From: an uncultured Bacteroidales bacterium | GTDB taxonomy: Bacteria; Bacteroidota; Bacteroidia; Bacteroidales; Paludibacteraceae | Direction: 5' to 3' | DNA length: 64,000 nt | NCBI GenBank assembly: GCA_934728255.1 | Contig: CAKVEC010000009.1 | Span: forward strand, 55,615-119,614 | Part shown: positions 36,263-48,200 of the stretch, one piece after another | Position numbering within the stretch: the first letter of the stretch is position 1 | How the letters are laid out: the number at the start of each line of letters is the position of its first letter | The notes under the pieces: model-generated | What the model saw: the letters and a program-made list of their open reading frames with translations, nothing else | Told to the model about the DNA's origin: nothing | Database searches by the model: none | Position numbers and translations under genes: made by a program

Positions 36263-39200
36263 ATGAGAAAACTTTTGCTACTTTTTCTCGGAGTATTCTG
36301 TCTGTTGTGTTCTGCAGAGTCCGACATTCGGTATGCCCTGTCCCCGATTGGTTTTGAGGATGCGGCAATCCCAACGGGGTGGACACAAGAGAATGTCGAG
36401 GGTACTGTAAATTGGCAGGTAGAGGGTGGCGCAAATGTCAGCCTTGCGAATCCTGCGGGTGCGCATGGAGGCAATTATCGTATTGCCATTCGCCGTGCGA
36501 CGGGCTCAGCAACGAGTTTTGTAACTCGTCTGATTTCGCCGGCAATGGATTTGACGGAGATGCAGAACCCGGAGTTGTGTTTTGCCCATGCGCAGGTGGC
36601 GTCTTTTGATTATTTTGATACCTTGCGTGTATATTATCGTACCGCATCGGCTGCGCCGTGGACTCTGTTGAAAGAGTATAGTGCGCCCGTTTCTTCCTGG
36701 CAGACGGAGTCGATACCTTTGGAGAGATACTTGCAGGGTACTGCCTATCAGGTTGCGTTTGAGGTATCTGACCATGCGGGTAAGGGTGTGGTGCTGGACG
36801 ATATTTGTATTTTACAGCCTTCCATATGCCAGAAACCGCTGTTCCAGATGGTGCAACCTACTTCTACCACTGCGTTTATAGAGTTTGTGGCAGGAGGTAC
36901 GGGATATGGCAGCACTGCCGATTTGTTTGATTTGATAGTTTCAGACAGCGCATTGGCGGATCCTGCTGCCGCACGGGCAGACGAAGTGGTGTATATGCAA
37001 AAAGGAATGACTGATAACTCTGTTTCGCTCAGTAACTTAGATGGTTATACCACTTATTACGTGTATCTGCGTACCAATTGTGCGGACAACGCTTCCGGTT
37101 ATACCGATTGGACGACTATGGAGTTCCAAACCACGATGTTGAAGTCTCTTCCCTATAATGAAGACTTCAATCGAAAACGTGTTTCGTCTGATTTTATAAC
37201 TCCCGAAGGCTGGACGTTCGGAACGAATATAGATGGTGTGAGTGTACCATACGTGTATGTGGGCAGCACATCGTCGTATAAGCAGAACTACTCGGTGGAC
37301 AGCACCGCTTACTTGGCATTTACGGGTGTGTCATCCGCTAGCATAACTTCTATTCCGCAAGGGAAATATGTATATGCAGCCACACCGGAATTGGATGGTG
37401 ATTTGTCAAAGTGCGAAGTTTCGTTCTGGGGTACGGCATATACGTATATATATAATGGTGTCAAGGACTATGCGGCAGAACTGACCGTAGGTGTAATGAC
37501 CGATCCTACTGATTATACCACGTTTACTGCCATTCGGACGGTCAAGGTGGAGTCGGCTTACCAGTTCAAACATTTTGTTGTTTCGCTGAATGGCTATTCC
37601 GGTGCCGGAAAATATGTGGCATTGCGTTCTGCAGCCGATATGCAGAATGTATTTTTTGTTGACAATTTCTCGGTAGCAGAGGCAACGGCTCCTATACCGG
37701 AAGATGTCCGTGTTTACAATGTAGTTCCATCGGGATTTGATGTGTCTGCTCTGCTGAATGGTGCAGATAGTTGGAATATACGTGTGTCGGACAAGTATGT
37801 TAGGGATGCGGCTTCGCTTTCGTCGGGTGATTGTTTGATAGCCGAAAGCGGAATAACGGGTTCCACTTACCATGTAACAGACAATAATATAGCAGGTAAG
37901 ACGCTCAAGGTATATCTGCAAGCGGTGAAAAATGGCGTGGCTTCTGCATGGTCATTCCCCGTAACGTTGCGTGTTCCTACGCAGGCAGTGCTTCCGGTAG
38001 AGTTGAATATGAATACCGGTTACGCATCGGTAAATCTGTACGCATTGAACAACGAGATACATCATATTTCTTCTACTAAGGCTATTGACGGGGTTTATTT
38101 CCCATTGCGTGCTTTTGAGTATATCTATCCGGAGGTTTCTTCATCATCTCCGACCTATGATGGTGGTCATTTGGTACTAAGAGGTGTTGACAACTATTTT
38201 GTATTCCCTTATGTGGATAAGGTGGATTCTCTGATGCTTTCTTTCCAATTGGCATTGGGTTATTCCTATTCTTCAAATGCCGGTCAGGGACGTGTGGCAG
38301 TAGGGGTAATGACTGATCCGTATGATCTGTCCACATTCACGGAAGTAGGGCGTTTTGATGGTGAAAGCACATATGCAAAATGCGAATTGGATTTTTCCTC
38401 CTATACGGGTAGTGGACATTATGTTGCTATTCGCGCCATAGCCCCACAAACACTGAGTTCGTCTTATGGTAGCGATAATGTATTAGACGATATAGTATTG
38501 AAGAAGATTCCCACCTGCCGTTTGCCGAAAGATGTAGCGGCGGCTCCTACTACGGAAACCGTTGATATTACTTGGAATGCATCGGGAATGAATAAATGGC
38601 TTGTCAGTCTGTATGATGACCGGCAATTGGCAACATTGCTGTCGGACAGCATTGTTTCTGCACCGTCAGTCCGGTTGAACGGATTGGTATCCGGTAGACA
38701 ATATTATTATACTGTCCGTACAATATGCGGAATGGATACCATAGAGGCGGAGAATACCTATATTTTTTCTACTGCCGTTCAGATACCTTTTAAGGAGAAT
38801 TTTACTACGACCACATTGCCTTCCGGCTGGAACCGCTATTCAGGATTGTTGTCTGACATTTGGAATGGTAAGAATCTTACAACCACTTCTTCGTCATGGA
38901 GTTTCGGGGCGAACAAGGGCGGTGTAACAACGGATGGCAATGCAGCCTATATCAATATATACGGCACGGGATGTAAGGCTTGGTTGGTTAGTCCGAACCT
39001 GTATATAGATGCGTCTTCCGATGCGGTAGTCCGTCTTACGTTTGATGCTGCATTGGTGGCTTTTAGCAGTTCCAATGCCGATAAACGGAATACGGGAACG
39101 GATGATCAGTTTGCCGTAGTAATCAGTACCGATGATGGTGCTACGTGGAGTCGTGCCAATACAACGGTTTGGAATAATGCCAATGACAGCACCACCGACT

Positions 39201-42200
39201 ATGTACTGAATGACCTTCCGCTGCAAATGCAGAAAATCAGCATTGATTTGTCCCGCTACATAGGCGGTTCTGTGCGCGTCGCTTTTTATGCAGAGTCCAC
39301 AGTAAGCAATGCGGACAATTATTTACTGATAGATAATGTGGCGGTTTCGGAATACGACGCCAATTGTCAGGGTATAAGTTCTTTGTCGGCTCTTGCCGTA
39401 AGTTCTACAGAAGCAAATGTGATGTGGACTGCAGGAGGGGAGCAAAGCGTGCATATGGATGTGTATGACGAAAGTAATAGTCGTGTGTTCTCTGATAATG
39501 TAACGACATCGCCTTATACATTGACCAATCTCACCGGCAATACGGAATACAGAGTCGAGGCCTACCAGAGTTGTAATCCCCATGGCGATACGTTGAGTGT
39601 ATCTTTCCGCACTCAGTGTAGTGCTTATACGATTGAAGGTTTCGGCACAGCAGATTTCTCGGATGCTGAGAGTCTGCTATGTTGGACCACGGGTATAGGG
39701 GATACCACCGGCGTGGGAAACAGAACGCTACGTGAACCCTATGTGAAATCAGTCAGCGGATTTGGCAATGTGCTGTATATGGAGAAGCCCAAAGGCTATT
39801 CGTCGTCTTACTACGGCAATAACTATTATGCGATATTGCCCACGCTTGCGATTGATGATATAACCCAATATCAAGTGGTTTTTGATGCGGGCACCACCTC
39901 ATCGAAAACCGATACCACCGATGTGAAGCAGTTGTATGTGGGTGTTATCACCGATCCAGCAGACCTTTCTACATTCGAGGTAACGGATACCTTGACTCTG
40001 CAGTATGCCTCCGACTCGGTGTCGCTGAAGAGTTATGCCGTAGGTTTTGACAATTATCAGGGAGACTATTTGGGCGAATATGGCAAGTATATAGTCTTTA
40101 TGGTTGCTGCTCCAAATCTTTATGCCGATATTGCCCTCATAGACAATGTGCGTATCGAAGCGGTTGCTGCCTGTCACCAGGTGCTGGATGCGGAGTTCCG
40201 TGATGTGAAGACCACTTCTGCCACATTGCAATGGAGCAGTCAGGCCGGTAGCGCACGCGTGGTAGTGTCTTCTGTTCTGTGCAATCCGGATACGGTGAGC
40301 CATTTTGTTTATGATGAGGTGGTCAATGGTCATTCGGTTCTCATCGACGGACTCACACCGGCAACTACTTACTATGCATATGTGCAAGCCATCTGCGGCG
40401 TAGGCGATACGGCACGTTGGTCCGGTCATACCATCTTTACTACGGCTTATGGTGTACCCTATCTTGAACCATTTGCAGCCAATAGTTTGACTACCGATTG
40501 GAAAGGTTACAAGGTGCAGTTTCCTGCAGGGAAAGATACAATGGACGTGTCTTCTCTCAAGCCTGAAACCACTTCATCTAATGCGTGGTATATAACCTCT
40601 GTTCCTGCCGGCATCTCCGGTATGGAAGAGAAAGTCGCACGTGTTGAGGTATATGGAACGGGGAGTTATAATGCTCTTCTGGTATCTCCGAGTATCTCAT
40701 TGCCGGAATTGACCGACACGGATAACCCGATAGCCGTCAGTTTCAAGGTGGCAAAAGCCAAGTATTCTTCTAATTCTTCTGCAAGCAAGGTGGATGATTC
40801 TTCGGACGATAAATTCTCGGTTATGGTATCGTTAGACGGAGGTGCTACCTGGACGCGTACAAATAGCAAAGTATGGGCTTCCGACGGGTCGGGAGATTAC
40901 AACTACAACGATTTCTCGCTGGCGGCAAAACGCTGCAAAATGGATTTGTCTGCGTATGCAGGAAAGGATGTACGTATAGGTTTCTTTACAGAATCATCGG
41001 CATATAATCCGGATACGTATATTTATTTGGATAGTGTATCGGTGGATTATTACACTCCGCAGTGTGAAGGCATTACCAATATCGCTGTTTACACGGATTC
41101 CATTACCGTGGCTACGGCTTTGCTGACCATCAAAGCAACCAATTCGTCGGATACGATAGAGTATGTCTATGGTGTAGATAGTATTGCTTGGGCTACGGCA
41201 CAACCTTTGCACGCAGATTCTTCGGTTGTCCTTCTGTCCGGTTTGAAACATTCCTCGCTTTATGCAGTCTATGCACGTACCTTGTGCGCTTCCGGAGATA
41301 CTTCTGCATGGTCAGGACCGGTCTATTTCTCCACCAAGTGTGTGCTTTCTGTACCTGCCGTCTTTGATTTTGATGACAAGGCTAACCGGTATGATGTAAC
41401 AAGCAGTTATCAGATGGAGAATTGTTGGGAAGTCCTCTACTCAAGTTCTTCCTACGTACCCAAGATCAAAGATAATAGCACAACGTCTTATTCTCCTTCG
41501 GTATATTCATACAGCGGTACATCGGCATTGTATCTTGAGATGGGGTCGTATGGCAACTACTATAGTGTAGCGGCAATGCCATTGCTGGACGCAGATCCGG
41601 ATACATTGCAGTTGTCCTTTATGGCACGTGCAGGATATGTTTCATCTTCCACAATGACTTCCTGCTCTGATTCGTATCTCCACTCCGTTAAGATCGGTAC
41701 AATGGATAATCTCCGTGATACAACCACTTTCCGCTTGATCAAAGAAATAGTGTTAGAGCCGGTGGAAAGCGGAAGCAATCCCGAGGATGATCCTACGGCT
41801 TTCTGGCGCCAACAGGTGGTATCTTTGCAGGGAACAACGGGTAAGTATGTGGTGTTTATGCAAACCAAGGGCAGTAAATATAATTATATTGCTATCGATG
41901 ATGTTACTATTTCCAAGCGTAGCGGTTGCCCGACAGTGGAGAATGTGGAGATTGATAGCATCGCAAGTACTTCTGCTCGTGTGCATTGGACATCTGCAGC
42001 AGACCGCTTTGCGGTTATTGTAAGTAATGCGTATGCCAAGTCGGTTTATTCCGTATCGGATACCATTCTACGTTTGCAGAACTTGCTACCGGATATTTCT
42101 TATAGAGTACAGGTGGCAGCAGTTTGCGGTACTGATACTACTTTGGTTGTGCAGAAAGGTTTTAGTACGCCTTGTGTGATACCGTTTGCAGAGGACTTTG

Positions 42201-45200
42201 CGGATGGCTTGCCGAATACATGGCTGAGACTGAGTGGCGACATCTTGAATGGTGCCACGGCTCAATCCTCAACCTCAGGCTGGACATTCTCCTCCACTAA
42301 TACGTATGGTATAAATGCTCCGAAGATGATGTGGGAACTGACAGATGAGGAATACTACTATTATGACTACGATTATTATGAACAAAACTCTGTTCTTACA
42401 ACACCGAATATAGAAATGTCTGGGTTGGGCGCTGGAGATGTAGTATTGCTTGGGTTTGATATGGCATTGACTTCTTCATACAGTTCGTCTAAGCCTTCCG
42501 CATCCTATACCAAAGACCGTAAGTTTGCTATACTTGTTTCGGAGAACGATGGTGCAACGTGGCTGAAGACAGATTCGCTTATCTGGGGAACGGATACTAC
42601 TTTTGCGAACCGCTTTGACAGTATTCCTGCTGCAAGCACACATTATACATATGATTTCTCTGCGTATAAAGGCAAGAACATCCGTATTGCATTCTACGCT
42701 TATTCCCCGGCTAATGCTGCTTCTGCGTATCTGCATTTGACGAATGTTACTCTCAAAACACAAAACATCAATTGTGCGGTACCGACCGACTTGGCTGCCA
42801 TCAATATCAAACCGGATAGTGCTACGTTGGTTTGGCATAGTGATGCCAATGCTTTTGAAATACAAGTAGCCACCAATAACAAATATGCCAATGCAGTCTG
42901 CGATTCAATAGTGAGCGATACAACGCTTACCCTCGGCGGGCTTGCTGCCGGAACCCTTCATTTTGTCCGTGTGCGTACTGTTTGTGGTGATGGGGCTTAT
43001 TCTGATTGGGCGGAATTGAGTGCAAGAACTACCTACGGATTGCCTTTCGTGGAAGAGTTTACGGCTATCTCTGCATCTTTTCCTGAGGGTTGGGGCAATT
43101 ATAAAGGTCTTACTTTGTCGCAAGTACTAACTTCTGTCTCTCCGTTTACAGGGGCAACCGCAGCCTCCAACTGGGGATATGATAAATCTTACAATGCGAA
43201 TGCCTTGACTGATGCTGACCATATCGGAATAGAAATGTATAGCAGTCGCTCCAATAGTTGGTTGCTATCACCAATCATCAACCTCTCTAAGGCAGATCAG
43301 GCAAAACATCTGCTGTTCTCGTTCGATGCAGCACTTTCCTATTGGAATTCTTCTGCCGTCCCCACAAGTACGGACAATCAGAAATTTTATATGATAGTCT
43401 CTGAAGACGGAGGTGTTACCTGGAACAAAGAGAATCTGGTTACTTGGAGCAATGCTGCAGCAGATTCTGCTAAATATACGTTGTCTTCTATCCCGAATCT
43501 GGAGGGACGGTATTATTGGTTCGATTTCTCTAAATATGCCGGCAAGAATATCCAAATTGCTTTCGGTATCTATGCTTCAAGCAATGACAACCGCTTGCAT
43601 ATTGATAATATCCGTCTGGAGGAAATAGCCTCTCTCTGTTTCGGGGTGGAAACGGTTTCTCTCCAAAACGCAACTGCCGAAACGGCAACACTGCATATCA
43701 CACCGGCTGTTTCCGATTCGGTATGGCAATATACATATTGCGAGAGTGGTTCCGCTTTGACCGGCAGCCTGCCGCTGTCTGATACGGATACTACAACCTT
43801 TGCAATCGGCAACTTGAATAGCAATACGGCATACGATGTTTATGTGCGTTCTATTTGTGCGTTGGGTGATACTTCCGCTTGGAGCAACCCTTATACAATC
43901 AAGACTGCACAAGTATTGCCTTTTGTTGAAGAGTTCTCTACTATTGCAACGGCTATGCCTGCCGACTGGACTCAATACAGCGGACTGACACTTGATAATA
44001 TCTTGGGCTCCGAATTCCCGTTTGCCTCTGCTGAAACTACTTCCGCTTGGGGGTATAGTGCTTCTTATAATGCGAATGCTTTGAGCGATGACGCACATAT
44101 TGGTATTGAGATGTATTCGTCTTATAAAAACTCTTGGTTGTTGTCTCCGCGTATTGACTTGTCCCAAATCGCTGATGCATCTATAGTTCGCTTCTCGTTT
44201 GATGCGGCACTTACCTATTGGTCGTCTTCTGCAGCCCCGGCAAGTACGGACAATCAGAAGTTCTATCTTGTCGTTTCTGAAGACGGTGGTGTTACATGGA
44301 ACAAAGAGAATCTGGTTATTTGGAGCAATGCTGCGGCTGACTCTGCTCGTTATACATTGGCATCCATTCCAACAGGAAATGGCAGAAACTTCAAATTGGA
44401 TTTCTCTAAATATGCAGGTAAGACGATTCAGATAGCCTTGGGAATCTATGCTACGGCTAACGATAACCGCTTGCATATCGACAATGTTCGTCTGGAAACG
44501 GTTAACTCGCTTTGTATTGGTATTATTGGAATAGAATCGCAACATATCGGTTCTACTTCTGCGGAGTTCCTGCTCTCGCCATCTGCATCTGACTCGGTTT
44601 GGCAATATGCTTATGGTGTCTCAGGCTTTGTATTGGCAGATACAGTTGCCCGTTACAACACAGATACTACCGCGTTTGCGCTGTCCGGATTGCAACCTGC
44701 AACAACCTATGATGTCTATGTCCGCTCTATTTGTGCTGTAGGAGATACATCGGAATGGTCTGCCCCCAATTCATTCCTTACGAATTCGGTTCTTCCGTTT
44801 TACGAGGATTTTGATTCGATAGACATTTCAATGCCTGTCGGTTGGGCTGCCTATACCAATCCTTCTCCGTCTGCCCTGTTCTCGGGAGCATCCTTCTCAG
44901 GAACATCCTCTTATTCGGGATGGACATACAATGCTTCGTATAACGATGATGCTTTCGGAGGGGACAAGCATATTAGTGCATCGCTGACAAGCAGTTCGTC
45001 ATACTATTGGCTGGTATCGCCTGTTGTTGATCTAACCCGCTTGCCGGACTCTGTCAATGTGGCACTCTCCTTCGATTTGGCTCTCACCGCTGCTTATACG
45101 GATGCTGCGCCTTCCGGCGAGATCCCGCAGGTGTTCTATGTGGCCGTCTCCGCCGACGGGGGAAAAACATGGAACGAGACGGATGCTACTCTTTGGAGCA

Positions 45201-48200
45201 ACGACATCGCGGATGCTGCGTACACTTTGTCTTCTGTGCCGAACGGCAATGGCGAGACCTATACGGTTAATCTGAGCCGCTATGCCGGCAAGAATATCCA
45301 AGTGGCTTTCGGGGCTTGTGTAACGTATTCCTATGGCGCAGCGTCTATCCGTATGCACCTGGATAATGTACATCTCTATGCTTCCTCTTCCTTGTGCTTT
45401 GGCGTGGATGCAATCCGCAATGTGGCAACAACGGCTTCATTGCTCTCTTTCGAAATCAGTGATGGTAACCGTCGTAGCACAAGTTGGCAGTATGTCTATG
45501 GATCCGCAGGGTTCAACCTGACAGACTCCATACCGCAGAATATCAAGCAGCCGACATTCAGCATTGAACATCTCCAACCGGGCACTTCCTATGAGGTCTA
45601 TGTCCGCTCTATCTGCGGATATACCGATACTACGGCGTGGAGCGAACCTCTGACTGCTGCTACTGCTTACGTGTTGCCTTTCGAGGAAACGTTTGATAGT
45701 ATTGATGCGCATATGCCGGACAATTGGAGACGGTACAAGGATATCACCCTGTCCGATTTGCTTGCAGGTAAGAAATCATTTGGCACAGAGACCCCTCTGA
45801 TTGTGTCCGCTTCCTCAACCGCTTATTGGGGATACAATGACAATAATGCAAATGCGTTGGCTGATGCACAACATATCGGTGTAGAGTTGTATCGTTCGTA
45901 TAGCGGTTCTTGGCTGCTTACGCCTGTTGTCGAATTGTCCGATGTTGCTGCGGATGAGAAAGTGGTTCTTTCGTTTGATGCTGCACTCACATATTGGAAC
46001 TCCGCTGCCGAACCTACATCGTCTGATAATCAGCGTTTCTATTTGTTGGTTTCTGAGGATGCGGGTCTCACATGGACGAAGAAAAATGCTATCATCTGGA
46101 GCAATAGTACATCCGACTCGGCACAATATCGTTTGTCGGATATCGCTACCGGAACGGGAACGCAGTATATGTTCGACTTTACCGGCTATGCTGGCAAAAC
46201 GATACAAATTGCATTGGGCGTCGAGGCTTCTGCTAACGACAACCGCTTGCATATTGATAATTTCAACCTCTATACGGCTACCTCTATCTGTTTGGCTCCT
46301 GTCAAGGTAACAACCTCTGCTACTACGGCACATTCCATAGCGCTGCATATAGATTCTAAAGAACCTTCGCAGCAATGGCAATATGCGTATGGTAATGCCA
46401 ACTTTATGCTCTCTGATGCTACCGAGAAAGTCCTTACCGGTCCTGATTTCACTCTGAATAATTTGGCACCCGCTACTTCCTACGATGTCTATATTCGTAC
46501 AATATGCGGTGTGGGAGATACCTCCAAGTGGGTTGGTCCTTTCGCTTTCACGACCAATTATGCAATGCCTTTCGCCGAGGATTTCAGCGATATTAGCACC
46601 ACGCAGCAATTGCCAAAGCATTGGCTCGCTTATGCGGATACTTCCCTCCATGCTTCGGCTATTTGGTCTGGTAGCAAATCCTTTGCAACTGCCACTCCGA
46701 CTACGATCAATGGTTCTACCAACTATTGGGGCTATTCTACTTCTTATACGAAAAATGCATTCTCTGATAATGAACATATCGGCATCGAAATGCATAGCAC
46801 GTATAGTGGCTCTTGGCTGCTGACACCTGTTATCGAACTCTCAGGTGCCTCTGCTGACGAGAAAATCATATTCTCGTTTGATGCTGCACTTACCTATTGG
46901 TACACAGCGGCAGAACCTGCTTCTTACGACAATCAGCAGTTCTATCTGATGGTTTCCGAGGATGCCGGTGCTACGTGGAGCAAAAAGAATACGATCGTCT
47001 GGAGCAATGATGCTGCCGATTCGGCACAATATCGTTTGTCGGATATCCCGAATGGAGATGGCAGAACATATATGTTCGATTTCTCTGCTTATGCGGGCAA
47101 AAACATACAGATAGCATTGGGTATTGAGGCTTCTGCTAACGACAACCGACTCCATATCGACAATGTGAACCTGTATGCCGCCAACTCGCTCTGTATGGGT
47201 ATCCGTGGCGTAGAGACCAAGGCGGTTTCGGCTACGTCTGCAACACTCAATATCCTGCTCAACGATTCTGCTGCGCAATGGCAATTTGCGTACGGTCCAA
47301 CCGGCTTCGGTTTAACGGATAAGACTCCGGTCACAACAATCGATACCACCGAGTTTACTATTTCCGGTTTGTCTGCGCATACCGCCTACGATGTCTATGT
47401 GCGTTCTGTCTGTGCTGTCGGAGAGACTTCGGCTTGGAGCAAACCCTATACCTTTACCACGGCTCATATCGTCCCGTTCAAGGAAACATTTGAGGATATG
47501 GCAACGGTATTGTTCCCCGCCGAGTGGACACGATATAAGAAAGCAATTGCCTATGATGACCTGATCAACGGTAAAGCGTCGTTCTCAACCACTGCGCCAT
47601 ACACATCTACAAGTCAGTATGAAAACTGCTGGGGATACAACTCCTCGCGCACTCAATATGCTTTATCGGACGATAACCATATATCCGTAGAGTTGTACTC
47701 TTCATATTCCGATTCATGGTTGCTCTCTCCTGTGATCGATATGTCGAATCTTGCTGCCGGAGATGCTGTATCGCTGACTTTCGATGCGGCTTTGACAAAA
47801 TATGAGTCTGCCGATCCTCCGCTCACTACCACCACACAGCGTTTCTATGTTATCGTTTCGGAAGATGCCGGTGCTACTTGGACTGCCGACAATGCCACCA
47901 CGTGGGGCGACACCGATGCCGACTATCAACTGGCATCCATACCCAATGGTAACGGCAAATCCTATGAAATCGATTTGTCGAAATATGTAGGCAAACAAGT
48001 GCAACTCGCCTTCGGCATAGAAGCATCAAGTAATGACAATATACTTCATTTGGATAATATCGCAATCAGCCAGTCTGTTACACGTTCCTATGAGGCTTCT
48101 GCCTGCAATTCAGGGGATTATGAGGATGCTTATTTCTCTATCCCGCGTGCGGAACTGGTGCTTGGAGAAACAACTCACATGACCAAACTCAGCGGACAAA